From Nitrososphaerota archaeon (GTDB lineage Archaea > Thermoproteota > Nitrososphaeria > Nitrososphaerales > Nitrosopumilaceae), in assembly GCA_027315065.1 (NCBI GenBank), contig DAHUYT010000009.1:1-54009 (forward strand): a stretch of DNA of 54,009 nucleotides, written 5' to 3'. The notes below the pieces were generated by a model, which saw nothing but the letters and a program-made list of their open reading frames with translations, had not been told where the DNA came from and did no database searches. The position numbers were made by a program, and so were the translations under genes. Positions 25,739 through 34,178 of this stretch are shown in pieces. Positions within the stretch are counted from its first letter, which is position 1. Each line of letters begins with the position of its first letter.

Positions 25739-25884
25739 TTTCTTGGAGTTGTTCTTGTTATTTCGTTTACCTGGGTTTCAATCATAATATTTGTAAGATA
25801 TGTGCGGTTCCAATGGTAAGTATTCAGCCAGAACATAATATTACGATTAATTTCAGCAGTGACTTGTCCAAATTATAAAACCTG

Positions 25885-26901
25885 CTATTGACACACCACC
25901 TGACTCCTTTCATTACCCTCGTACAGTCCCTTGATGGCCGCAATATCGCAGCCTGAAATGTATGGATAATCTGTTTGTATTGTAGCATGCATTAAATCTG
26001 CAGGATCAGTAGAGTGTGCAAGACCCAATGCATGACCAAATTCATGCCTTGTAATGGCTCCAAGTCCTAGAGCGGAAAGTTGATTTGCATCAAATATTGT
26101 TATTTCGCTCTTTAGAATCTGGTTTCCATCTACAACAGATTTTGTATATCCAGATAGGCCATCGGGATTTTCGTCATTTGTGAGCGTTATTATGATATTT
26201 CCTGCACCATTACTGTTCTCTGTTATGTCAAAGTTTTGAGGTATGTAAGATTTGGCGGCGGGATCATTTTTTAAGTTAGCTAGTGCGCCATCCCACCCTT
26301 TGTAACGTATTGAGGAAGTTCCTTGAGGTCCCTCATTCAGTAACGAATCATCCACTGTTACTGTTCCATTAGACAATATGGCCTCTTTTATTGCGTTTAT
26401 CTTGTAATCTGGAAGATTGATATCATTTACAATGTTAACGTGTAAGACCTGGCCTTGTACTAGATTCCACGATACCCATGTATTGACAACAGAGCCCTGC
26501 AAGTTCTTGATAACATAGTTAGAATGATAATTTCCAACCACATGTGATGCAGTGTTAGCTAGAATTTGATTCTCATAGTATGAATATGCTACAAACGCTG
26601 AAGATGCACAGACTGCAATGATAGTAATAAGAACAAACATCCTCTTGTAATTTTTCGTTGCTCTTATCTCATTTGATTCTGAAATTTTGTCAAGAATTAT
26701 TTTTTCTTGTTCTAGCTCTTTTGATTTTTTCGTTTCATCTTGAAATTTCTTTTCAAGATCCTCTTTTGATTTAGATAGATCTTCCGCATTTTTTGATAGT
26801 ATTTTGTTTGTTTCGCCCAGTATTATTTTTTCTTGTTCGAGTTCTCTGATTTTCTGCTCGTCAGTTGAAGATGATTTTTTTTCTTCATTGTTTATTGCCA
26901 A
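25885..26901 (-). CDS. Membrane-anchored matrixin-like zinc metalloprotease with coiled coil
   Basis: 338 residues. Residues 1-85 are a charged coiled coil with a repeat of the phrase ELEQEKIIL (in IRELEQEKIILGETNK and KELEQEKIILDKISES). A membrane helix follows (FVLITIIAVCASSAFVAYSYY). The outside part ends in a metzincin site HEFGHALGLAHS (H286, E287, H290, H296 bind or act on zinc) with a Met-turn candidate at M304 (DPADLMHATI), a matrixin/astacin-like arrangement. The gene ends just before the decayed kinase, and the receiver protein is encoded three bases upstream of its start codon, so the two are one unit. Confidence 0.8.
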   Translation of the reverse strand: MAINNEEKKSSSTDEQKIRELEQEKIILGETNKILSKNAEDLSKSKEDLEKKFQDETKKSKELEQEKIILDKISESNEIRATKNYKRMFVLITIIAVCASSAFVAYSYYENQILANTASHVVGNYHSNYVIKNLQGSVVNTWVSWNLVQGQVLHVNIVNDINLPDYKINAIKEAILSNGTVTVDDSLLNEGPQGTSSIRYKGWDGALANLKNDPAAKSYIPQNFDITENSNGAGNIIITLTNDENPDGLSGYTKSVVDGNQILKSEITIFDANQLSALGLGAITRHEFGHALGLAHSTDPADLMHATIQTDYPYISGCDIAAIKGLYEGNERSQVVCQ

Positions 26902-26904
26902 AGT

Positions 26905-27258
26905 TTAACCCCTGATAGCTTTTACCAGCACATCTGATTTCATTGGTTTCTTAAGGCAGGAATGTACTCCTTTTTTCATAAGATCTCTTATTTCATCATC
27001 CTTGACACTTGAGGCAGTAGATAGAACTATTTTTCTGCTGTTTATCTCTCCTGAATCATGAAGGCTATCCATAATATCAATACCAGTAAATTCCGGCATT
27101 GCCAAATCCAATAAAATGACATCAAACTTCTGCTGCTCGATGAGAGTAAGACCATTTCTTCTATCATTTGAAACTGTACATTCATGTCCTTTGATAGTTG
27201 GATACTCGTGAATCGTGATTGTAATGTCTTGATTGTCATCAATTGGCAAAATTTTCAC
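26905..27258 (-). CDS. Receiver-only response regulator
   Basis: 117 residues of CheY fold: DDNQ at residues 7-10, phosphorylation site D51 in VILLDLAMPEFTGIDI, then IVLSTASSVKDDEI with the conserved S/T switch, and K in CLKKPM. No output domain is present. Three bases separate it from the matrixin-like protease, so regulation by phosphorylation of that unit is possible but not shown. Kinase partner is unknown; a kinase relic sits 1.2 kb away. Confidence 0.85.
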   Translation of the reverse strand: MKILPIDDNQDITITIHEYPTIKGHECTVSNDRRNGLTLIEQQKFDVILLDLAMPEFTGIDIMDSLHDSGEINSRKIVLSTASSVKDDEIRDLMKKGVHSCLKKPMKSDVLVKAIRG

Positions 27259-27433
27259 ATTGTTCTCCTAATTTGAAGAATGCATCGTATAATATTTAAA
27301 AACATGGGTGATTTTAAAATAATCTTTTATGTACTGGATTGTACAGTACATTGTCCGTGATAGTTAGGTATTCAATATTCTTATGTATTGCAACAATATA
27401 GACTGGTTTTTCTCTCTTCTGAACAAGGCTTGT

Positions 27434-27871
27434 CTATCTCCGAGAGTATTTCCCTATCAAATGTGCTTCGGCTAGAATATGGCCTATCATCGCTTTTTCA
27501 AGATCAGCCTTTGATGAACCAGCTTTGAGATTCAAAACAAGATCTAGTGCATAAAGCTTGAAAAAATACCTATGCGTTCCACCAGGTGGACACGGTCCAC
27601 CGTAGGACTGGGCACCAAAGCTTGTCTTTCCTTGGAGAAACGGTATCTTCTCCCCTTTTGCAAACTGTGTTTTTTGCGGCGGTATATTCCAGACAAGCCA
27701 GTGTGTAAAAGTTCCCATCGGAGCATCAGGATCATCCATGATAATTGCCAGAATTTGCGTCTTCTGTGGTACTTCTGATATTACTAACGGAGGTGAAAAA
27801 TCAGAACCATCACAGGTATATTCTGACGGTATCATGTCATTATTTTCAAAGGCGGGGCTTGTAATCTTCAT
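27434..27871 (-). CDS. YbhB/YbcL-family PEBP protein
   Basis: 145 residues. The phosphatidylethanolamine-binding-like signature is complete: SEYTCDGSDFSPPLVIS, IIMDDPDAPMGTFTHWLVWNI, YGGPCPPGGTHRYFFKLYALD. In bacteria and archaea the family is a small soluble protein of poorly known ligand. There is no signal peptide. The single-gene context gives no further clue. Confidence 0.88.
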   Translation of the reverse strand: MKITSPAFENNDMIPSEYTCDGSDFSPPLVISEVPQKTQILAIIMDDPDAPMGTFTHWLVWNIPPQKTQFAKGEKIPFLQGKTSFGAQSYGGPCPPGGTHRYFFKLYALDLVLNLKAGSSKADLEKAMIGHILAEAHLIGKYSRR

Positions 27872-27981
27872 AATAGTATCTGGTATGACTTGATCAATTA
27901 AATAATTTAACTTTACCCTTCACGACACTGTACATCTTCAATTGATAACACGCGGGTTTACTATAACCATTGACTTGGGAT

Positions 27982-28512
27982 TTATTTTATCGAGATATCA
28001 ACTGGTATGACATGTGACATACTGTACATTGCAGGACAGCGTTCTTGGGCTAATTTTGCAATTTCCTGTAGTTCTTTCTTGCCTGTACTTTCGCTTTGTG
28101 CATCTATCTCAAAGCTTATACCTTCTGTTATCGGTGCATCAGATATATCAAATGTTTTTGCAAAGTTCACGCTACATTCAACAGTAACACTTAGCTTGGA
28201 TAATCTGATCCCTTTGGATGACGCTATTCCAACAAATGTCCCTATGAAGCAGGAAGCTATTCCAGCTATACAGTAATTCATTGGACCCAATCTGTTACCT
28301 GAACCTCCCATGAAGCTTGGTGAGTCTATCTCGATTACTTCCTTGCCTTTTTCAAATGATAGCTCTGTTCTGAATTGGTAACCTTTTGAGTTATCGAGGT
28401 TCCATTCCCCATGGAGTCTTACTGGTTTTTTAAGAGTTGACTTGTCTTGTTTCCCACTCTCGATAGTTTTGGATATCTTGTCAAGGTCTACATTGTTTAT
28501 TACGCCTGCCAT
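27982..28512 (-). CDS. OsmC-family protein
   Basis: 176 residues with the OsmC/Ohr fold: NYCIAGIASCFIGTFVGIASSKG carries the first conserved cysteine, and later ERCPAMYSMSHVIPVDISI has the second. Family members reduce organic hydroperoxides with two cysteines, or bind ligands without activity. The spacing fits the OsmC branch. No signal peptide or membrane segment is present. The following 250 bases up to 28762 hold no convincing gene. Confidence 0.82.
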   Translation of the reverse strand: MAGVINNVDLDKISKTIESGKQDKSTLKKPVRLHGEWNLDNSKGYQFRTELSFEKGKEVIEIDSPSFMGGSGNRLGPMNYCIAGIASCFIGTFVGIASSKGIRLSKLSVTVECSVNFAKTFDISDAPITEGISFEIDAQSESTGKKELQEIAKLAQERCPAMYSMSHVIPVDISIK

Positions 28513-28762
28513 AACATTGCATCGATCTGGATACTAATAGAAGTTCTGCTGAAAATTCAATTTAAGACTTTAGGTTGTCGAAAATTACTGGATTGTATTA
28601 TTACCAAAAGATTGATCGTATAGATACATCATGTATAGGAAAATTGCATATGCATTATGAAATGAGATACAACGAATCAGCATCAAGCATCCTGATCAGA
28701 TGTAGATTGAAGTCGTAGGAAAAAACAAGTTATATCATAAACACATTTGATCGAGTCGTCAA

Positions 28763-29245
28763 TTACACTTGCATGTAACTACCTGTATCGCTATTTTCTG
28801 ATGTGACAGTTATGATCGTTTTCATCGTATTTGTTAGTGGAACCTGTGGTACCAAGCTTGAACTTACAAATGCTTGCACTGTATAAGTTCCAGCCTCCTT
28901 TGGAATCCATACCTGTGTTGCGTTAAATGACTGGCCTGGAAGCATTGATGCAGAAAACCCTTCTAGATATTCAGTAGTGCCCCTGTTATTTATCACCTGC
29001 ACAAGATATGTAAATTTTTTATCTTTTTGATCATGGTTTACGAGTGTAGCCTCTATGCCTATCTGCTGGCCAACATGAAAGTCTGATATTTCATGTGCCA
29101 TGGTGTTGACCATTTGGGGTTGCGAGATAGTAATGCCACTATCTGTTGCATGAGCATTTGGACTGGCAAAAATTATTGTAAAAAGTATTGCGGAAATTAT
29201 TACAGAAAACGCCCAAAAACATTTTGGCATTACTGGCAAGTTCAT
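28763..29245 (-). CDS. Secreted beta-sandwich protein
   Basis: 160 residues. A signal peptide (FWAFSVIISAILFTIIFASPNAHA) precedes a single domain (IGIEATLVNHDQKDKKFTYLV, NRGTTEYLEGFSASMLPGQS, YTVQAFVSSSLVPQVPLTNT). It resembles CARDB- or Ig-like surface domains. There is no C-terminal anchor, so it is probably released or bound to another surface protein. Several secreted small proteins lie around it. Confidence 0.65.
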   Translation of the reverse strand: MNLPVMPKCFWAFSVIISAILFTIIFASPNAHATDSGITISQPQMVNTMAHEISDFHVGQQIGIEATLVNHDQKDKKFTYLVQVINNRGTTEYLEGFSASMLPGQSFNATQVWIPKEAGTYTVQAFVSSSLVPQVPLTNTMKTIITVTSENSDTGSYMQV

Positions 29246-29383
29246 ATTTTAAAAAATATTTCATTATTTAATAATTTTACTATCATCCTCATCTGTAAAA
29301 ATGTGATATACCATAAACAATTAGGTAACGCATAGTCAGTTGGATGAAAATCTACGTTCTTTTATTAACTGAGAAACATGATT

Positions 29384-29401
29384 AAACGTAAATATACGTT
29401 T
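29384..29401. promoter_or_regulatory. Palindrome over the box A of the 29422 gene
   Basis: AAACGTA (29384-29390) and TACGTTT (29395-29401) are exact inverted repeats around AATA. The centre overlaps the TATA-like region ending about 21 bases before ATG 29422, a place where a bound repressor would block transcription factor B or TBP. No regulator is known for it. Confidence 0.4.
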
Positions 29402-29421
29402 TTACAAATACATTTTAGCAA

Positions 29422-30102
29422 ATGATTCGCAAAGCAATTTTGGTTATACTGTTTGTTACCATGTTTGCTGTAGGACCATCAACTGCAAGAACAGCACATG
29501 CAGATTCCCAATACCAAGTTAACGCACATGTAGAAAATCTCCTAACTGGCTCTCCCGAGTCTGGCGCTACATGTACCTTTACCTTCAATCCATCTGGAAA
29601 TATTGTCATCAATACCACGGATTTTAGCGGTGTAACACAAGCTGCAGACTCTGCCACGTACAATACCACAGTAGATGTTGACTGTATTGGTACTGATGGT
29701 AACGTCGGAACTGTAACAGATTCAATGTTGAGTGCACACCAGGAAGATACAATACAGATGATGTTATCCAAATTAATTACGCCATCTCCGGTACGAAACC
29801 TTCAGGCAAGTGTAGCATCGTTTGGAACAGGTCCTGTCACATTGACTTGGCAGGAACCGTCTTCTAATGGCGGCTCTCCTGTGAGAGATTATTACATTTA
29901 CAGAGGAACGTCACAGGGAACAGAGACGTTTTTTGCTTTAGTACCTGGCAATACTCTGACATACATGGATGATTCGACAAGCCCGGGCAGTTCCTATTAT
30001 TATTATGCTATTGCCGCAAATGCAGCTGGATCATCACAGGCCTCAAATGAGGTTTTAACAGGGATAAGCTGCTTTGGAGACGATGGCGCCTTTTGTAATT
30101 GA
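29422..30102 (+). CDS. Secreted fibronectin type III-like protein
   Basis: 226 residues. A signal peptide (AILVILFVTMFAVGPSTARTAHA) is followed by a beta domain (YQVNAHVENLLTGSPESGAT) with a cysteine pair, and from about residue 115 a fibronectin III repeat (SPVRNLQASVASFGTGPVTL, VRDYYIYRGTSQGTETFFAL, SSYYYYAIAANAAGSSQASN). The end ISCFGDDGAFCN holds two more cysteines. It is exported, with no anchor visible. The 18-base palindrome upstream may control it. Confidence 0.72.
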   Translation: MIRKAILVILFVTMFAVGPSTARTAHADSQYQVNAHVENLLTGSPESGATCTFTFNPSGNIVINTTDFSGVTQAADSATYNTTVDVDCIGTDGNVGTVTDSMLSAHQEDTIQMMLSKLITPSPVRNLQASVASFGTGPVTLTWQEPSSNGGSPVRDYYIYRGTSQGTETFFALVPGNTLTYMDDSTSPGSSYYYYAIAANAAGSSQASNEVLTGISCFGDDGAFCN

Positions 30103-30179
30103 ATATTCAACATGACGGGATAGACATACAAGATTGTGATACAAAAAACATTATACAACCATTGTAAATATTTACAGTA

Positions 30180-30548
30180 ATGAAAGTGTTTAATGGAAAA
30201 TTGGCAGCAGAAGATTACATGTCAAACCACACTCTGACCTTTTCTACGCCGGAGTTGACCCTGATGAGATTTGCATCTTGGCTAGGCGACATGGTTCCAG
30301 ACCTCAAGAATCCAGGCCAACAGGTGCCACGAATCATGGTTTTTGTAGAAGAGAAGGACTTTGCACCAGTTTCTATAATTGATGATGACAAGTTTGTTCC
30401 AACAGGAGCTGTGAAGACAATCAGTGGCGATCTATATGGAAGTGTAAATACGGAGACAGGTTCAAGTTCAAAATTCTGTTCTGAATGCGGTACAAAACTC
30501 TCTGTAAATGCAAGATTTTGTACGGAATGTGGCACAAATCAGGACTAG
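30180..30548 (+). CDS. Zinc-ribbon protein of unknown function
   Basis: 122 residues. The C-terminus is a double zinc ribbon, FCSECGTKLSVNARFCTECGTN (C-x2-C twice). The N-terminal 80 residues (YMSNHTLTFSTPELTLMRFA) are not recognised. A TTATAC box lies about 27 bases upstream of ATG 30180 and a short palindrome, GTAAATATTTAC, sits just before the start. The next gene, convergent on the minus strand, ends in a similar ribbon. Confidence 0.65.
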   Translation: MKVFNGKLAAEDYMSNHTLTFSTPELTLMRFASWLGDMVPDLKNPGQQVPRIMVFVEEKDFAPVSIIDDDKFVPTGAVKTISGDLYGSVNTETGSSSKFCSECGTKLSVNARFCTECGTNQD

Positions 30549-30560
30549 TTTTTTGTTTTA

Positions 30561-31082
30561 CTAAATTTTATTGCCACATTTGATGCAAAATTTTGCTGTT
30601 GCTTTTACTCTGGAACCGCAAGAACCGCATGTTGATCCAACCCATGTCTCTTTTGGTAAAAGAGATGGATCTGGTGGAGGTAGTACTCCAGGCGTTGAAA
30701 AAGCAGTCGCTGCAGAGATTATAGACGGCGGACGACCAGATCCTGGCAAGGTGGCAGCTGTCACGTGAGATGCCTGCTGGCCTCCAACGCTCATCCCACT
30801 TGGCATTGTGCCACCGCTTTGTCCCCCTAAGGTTTGTCCGCCAGCCATTTTATCAAGTGCCTTTTTTAGTTCAAAAATTACTTTGATGGAGAGAAATTCC
30901 AGAGCAGAGTATGCTACAACATAATCACCCAATTTTTGGAAAAATTCCTTTTCAGATAATTTTCCTTGTTTATACAGGCCGTTGGTATCAAGAAATGATT
31001 CATAGTAGCCTTGAGTATCGTTGAGTAGGTTTTGCAGTTTATCAAATAATAGAGTAAGAGTATCTACTTCTCCAAATGACAT
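30561..31082 (-). CDS. Helical protein with C-terminal zinc ribbon
   Basis: 173 residues. The first 80 form helices (VDTLTLLFDKLQNLLNDTQG, VVAYSALEFLSIKVIFELKK), then a flexible Gly/Ser/Pro linker from about 85 to 145, and a C-terminal ribbon CGSCGSRVKATAKFCIKCGN. It converges with the other ribbon protein at 30180-30548. Such ribbon-ended proteins are often partners of larger complexes; nothing more can be claimed. Confidence 0.65.
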   Translation of the reverse strand: MSFGEVDTLTLLFDKLQNLLNDTQGYYESFLDTNGLYKQGKLSEKEFFQKLGDYVVAYSALEFLSIKVIFELKKALDKMAGGQTLGGQSGGTMPSGMSVGGQQASHVTAATLPGSGRPPSIISAATAFSTPGVLPPPDPSLLPKETWVGSTCGSCGSRVKATAKFCIKCGNKI

Positions 31083-31149
31083 GCGAACTATTCACTCTAA
31101 CCGGTATTAATTATTTTAGATTAAAAAGATGGGTAAGATTTTTGTCTCT

Positions 31150-31491
31150 CTATGCTTTTTCGAGAGCCTTGTCTATCATGTTCTTATAAGACGACTTTGA
31201 TGCTGCGCCCACCTGTTGTGCAATAATCTGACCTTTGTTGAAAAGAGCTAGTGTCGGAATGCTAAACACGTTATACTTTGATGCAAGTTCGTTGCTTTCG
31301 TCAACATTTACCTTCACAAAGCTAACCTTTCCAGCATATTCACCTGCAAGTTCCTCAACAACAGGACCCACCATTCTGCATGGACCGCACCATTCAGCCC
31401 AAAAATCTACAAATACAGGAACCTGAGAATGCATTACCTCAGATTCCCAGTTTTTTTCGTTAACAGGTTTTGCTTTATCCATGCTTGTCAA
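31150..31491 (-). CDS. trxA: Thioredoxin
   Basis: 113 residues with the active site FWAEWCGPCRMVGP (C35, C38), the following cis-proline segment in VFSIPTLALFNKGQ and the usual GAASKSSYKNMIDKALEK end. It reduces protein disulfides, likely together with a thioredoxin reductase not in this window. ArsC at 43.8 kb belongs to the thioredoxin-dependent group and could be a client. The DEAD-box helicase upstream runs in the same direction with a 32-base gap. Confidence 0.92.
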   Translation of the reverse strand: MTSMDKAKPVNEKNWESEVMHSQVPVFVDFWAEWCGPCRMVGPVVEELAGEYAGKVSFVKVNVDESNELASKYNVFSIPTLALFNKGQIIAQQVGAASKSSYKNMIDKALEKA

Positions 31492-31523
31492 TATATGATA
31501 TCCCTAAATATATTGAACGATTT

Positions 31524-32807
31524 TTACCAGCGGCTTCTTAAACCGTAATAGTTCCTATCGCCATGCCTTCGCCTGTCGTCATTTCTTCCCTCATGTCTTC
31601 CTTCATATTTTCTTCCCCTGTTTTCATATCTGCCAAAACTTCGCCTGTGACTTACTTCTCGCTTTAATGGATCTGGTATCCTTACCTCGATTCCAAGCTC
31701 TTTGTTTAGATCTCGCATGGTTACCTTGGTTTGACTAGATATTGCCTTAAAATCACCAATTGAAGAGTATGATACCAAAGTAATGGCCCTACCCTTTGCT
31801 CCAGCCCTTGCAGTTCTTCCTATCCTGTGGAAATAGACCAAATTATGGCTTGGTACATCGTAATTTACAACCAGAGCTACCTCTGGAACATCGATTCCTC
31901 TTGCCGCAACATCAGTTGCAACAAGAATGTCTGCCTTTCCTTTTCTGAACATGTACATGGCCTTGTCTCGCCTAAACTGGGACATGTCACCCTGAATTGA
32001 TACTACATTAAATCTCTCTTTTTCAAGATCGTGTGCAACTCTTCTCGTTCTTTCCTTTGTAGAACAAAAGACAATAGCTTGACCCGACGTATTCTCTTTG
32101 ATAAACTTTAGGAGGAAATCCATTTTTTCCCTGTCACGTATCACCAGGAACGCTTGTTCTATCCCCTCTCCACTGAGGTCGTCAGAATCAATAAATATTT
32201 TCTGCGGGTTTCGCATGTATTTTTCTGCCAACATGAGTATTTCTGGCGGCATTGTTGCAGAGAATAATGCTGTCAGGTGGTCTTTTGGTACAAGATCCAA
32301 AATGAATCTGATATCATCAATAAATCCCATGTCAAGCATTGTGTCAGCTTCGTCCAATACCACATACTTGACATTTTTTAGTTTGACTGAACCACGTTTT
32401 ATGTGATCTATGAGTCTTCCAGGGGTTGCAACGACAATTTCAACCCCTCGTTCGAGTTCATTGAACTGCACGTTGATGCTTTGACCGCCATAGATAGTCA
32501 CATATCTGATATGAGAATGCTTTGAGAATCTTTGAATTTCTCCTGTTATTTGTACTGCAAGTTCTCTTGTTGGTGCAAGTATAAGCGCCTGTATTCCACC
32601 TTTTGGGACGATGGTTTGAATAATTGGTAGTGAAAATGCAGCAGTCTTTCCTGTTCCAGTATGTGCCTGCCCTATAACATCTTGGCCTGATAGTAATACA
32701 GGTATAGAAGCAGCCTGAATTGGAAATGCTTCATTAAATTGTATCTCGCTTAGCGCTGTCAGTATTGGATTCTTTATCCCTAATTCTTCAAATTTTGTCA
32801 ACTTCAT
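31524..32807 (-). CDS. DEAD-box ATP-dependent RNA helicase
   Basis: 427 residues with all family motifs: Q-motif (FNEAFPIQAASIP), AHTGTGKTAAF, PTRELAVQ, TPGRLIDH, VLDEADTMLD, SATMP, then the second domain (IVFCSTKERTRRVAH, LVATDVAARGIDVPE, YFHRIGRTARAGAKG). The C-terminal tail after about 380 is rich in R, G, Y and N (RRSFGRYENRGRKYEGRHEG), typical of RNA-binding tails. It probably unwinds RNA during ribosome assembly or cold adaptation. Confidence 0.95.
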   Translation of the reverse strand: MKLTKFEELGIKNPILTALSEIQFNEAFPIQAASIPVLLSGQDVIGQAHTGTGKTAAFSLPIIQTIVPKGGIQALILAPTRELAVQITGEIQRFSKHSHIRYVTIYGGQSINVQFNELERGVEIVVATPGRLIDHIKRGSVKLKNVKYVVLDEADTMLDMGFIDDIRFILDLVPKDHLTALFSATMPPEILMLAEKYMRNPQKIFIDSDDLSGEGIEQAFLVIRDREKMDFLLKFIKENTSGQAIVFCSTKERTRRVAHDLEKERFNVVSIQGDMSQFRRDKAMYMFRKGKADILVATDVAARGIDVPEVALVVNYDVPSHNLVYFHRIGRTARAGAKGRAITLVSYSSIGDFKAISSQTKVTMRDLNKELGIEVRIPDPLKREVSHRRSFGRYENRGRKYEGRHEGRNDDRRRHGDRNYYGLRSRW

Positions 32808-33066
32808 TCATCATCTTTTTTATGGAAATGACAGAGAAATATTGTTGTTAATTTCTGTCATTATTTTTGTTTAACTTTCTAATCCGGCTCTATTAACTCT
32901 TTCCAAATTATTGAAAAAAAATGCAAAATTTTTTAAAATTGTATAATCTGTTATGCCTATGCGTATTAGAGATTTGACCAATAAATGTGATATACATACT
33001 TAAATGACTTTTTGGTAGACTAGAGCCATGAGTAGTGAATTACGCTTGAAAAAACTCAGAGGGTCA

Positions 33067-33072
33067 GGAGGG
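33067..33072 (+). promoter_or_regulatory. Strong ribosome binding site for the 33079 start
   Basis: AGGAGG lies six bases before ATG 33079, an unusually strong Shine-Dalgarno for this genome. A box A (ACTTAAAT, near 32998-33005) would instead make a leaderless start at the in-frame ATG 33028, so two products differing by 17 residues are possible. Confidence 0.5.
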
Positions 33073-33078
33073 TACATA

Positions 33079-33750
33079 ATGGCAAATGTCAATGATGACC
33101 AACAAAGAAAAGGGAGTCTTGGTGGGCCGGATCTATTCTTGGCACCTGTGGGTCGCTTGGATTCTGAAAAGATCACAAAATATTATTGTAACACTTGCGA
33201 GAAAGAATACGAAGGCAGTCCCAAGATTGACTATGAAACACCAAACGAAGTGGTGGCAGAAAACCTAATTCTTTTGGAGAAGGGGCAATACATATGCACC
33301 ACTTGCGGGTCTATTCTTGCAGAATACAGAAACTTTAGCAAGCCGGACGAAAAAGCGGAGGTCGGAGCTGCCAAACCAGAAGTTGCCGCTCAAGACACAT
33401 ACATGCCTCCAATGAATTCTGCACCACAACAATCATTTCAAACAACTACTGATCCTGTAGTGAAGACATTTAATTCAATTACAGGACTTGTGGTATATGA
33501 TTCAGAGGCAAGGAGAGTGGGCGTCGTAAAAGAAATTGGCATCCAACCAGGACAATCTGGTATAGTTCTTGTTGTAACAAGAAATGATAATAAAAATATA
33601 ACAATAAAGTGGGACGATGTTAAAAAAATTGGCGACGTTGTTCTTCTTGGCGGACAGACAACGAACAATGATTTCAAGTGCAGCAAATGTGGCAATCCCA
33701 ATATTCCGGGCTCAAAGTTCTGTGAAAGTTGCGGCAACAAAATAAAGTAG
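33079..33750 (+). CDS. Zinc-ribbon and PRC-barrel-like protein
   Basis: 223 residues from ATG 33079. The N-terminal part has a split ribbon (YYCNTCEKEYEG then YICTTCGSILAEY). Residues about 130-195 read FNSITGLVVYDSEARRVGVV then IVLVVTRNDNKNITIKWDDV, a PRC-barrel-like pattern known from RNA-processing RimM and photosynthetic reaction-centre proteins. The C-terminal ribbon is FKCSKCGNPNIPGSKFCESC. It is not named. An alternative ATG at 33028 adds 17 residues. Ribbon-tipped proteins are frequent in this stretch. Confidence 0.65.
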   Translation: MANVNDDQQRKGSLGGPDLFLAPVGRLDSEKITKYYCNTCEKEYEGSPKIDYETPNEVVAENLILLEKGQYICTTCGSILAEYRNFSKPDEKAEVGAAKPEVAAQDTYMPPMNSAPQQSFQTTTDPVVKTFNSITGLVVYDSEARRVGVVKEIGIQPGQSGIVLVVTRNDNKNITIKWDDVKKIGDVVLLGGQTTNNDFKCSKCGNPNIPGSKFCESCGNKIK

Positions 33751-33861
33751 AAATATATTGTTAAGCAAGAGATGACCTTCAAGTCAACATCATGAACATA
33801 TAAAATGAATCTGGTATTGTGAAATAATCTACGATTAATTAAATAATATTAATAGAATGTT

Positions 33862-34152
33862 TTACCTTTTAGCCTTCTCAAATACTGTGTACCATTTTTG
33901 TCCATTGTGCATACCACGCATGTGTTCTTGTCTATGTCATTGTCTATGTACTTCAATCATTCATCTCCTTTCAAGTGTAGCTGGAACAAGCTGCAACCAT
34001 GTGTCAGGGCTCACAGTCCACAAAGACAGTAACTTGATGGTATCCCCCCATTCAAGAGGTAGGTAGTAAGAAACTGCCAATACTGAGTCGATGTATAGAA
34101 GCCAAAACCTATAGCACAATCTACCAATTTGAGAAAACCAGCAAGATTTATC
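33862..34152 (-). other. Open minus-strand frame with two TGA codons, perhaps a decayed gene
   Basis: The gap between 33751 and 34178 has no clean gene. On the minus strand the frame between TAA 34153 and TAA 33862 (97 codons) is interrupted only by two TGA codons. Its parts look protein-like: SVLAVSYYLPLEWGDTIKLL, then DTWLQLVPATLERR, then MRGMHNGQKWYTVFEKAKR. Each TGA could be a mutated tryptophan TGG. The opposite strand also has a 69-codon frame rich in C and H that looks like a shadow. Evidence is weak. Confidence 0.25.
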
Positions 34153-34178
34153 TTACGAGTTTAAAGGACAAAATATAA

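Noticed and set aside
24195-29000. Second copy of the tRNA-Lys 3' end as far attachment site
   Set aside because: I scanned by eye for the T-arm plus acceptor sequence on both strands and did not find it within the window.
30571-30768. Plus-strand frame antisense to the zinc-ribbon gene
   Set aside because: The minus-strand protein has helices and a complete ribbon; the plus frame is a low-complexity shadow.
33862-34152. TGA codons as selenocysteine sites
   Set aside because: No selenocysteine insertion element is visible, and selenoprotein synthesis is not known in Nitrososphaerota; decay is simpler.
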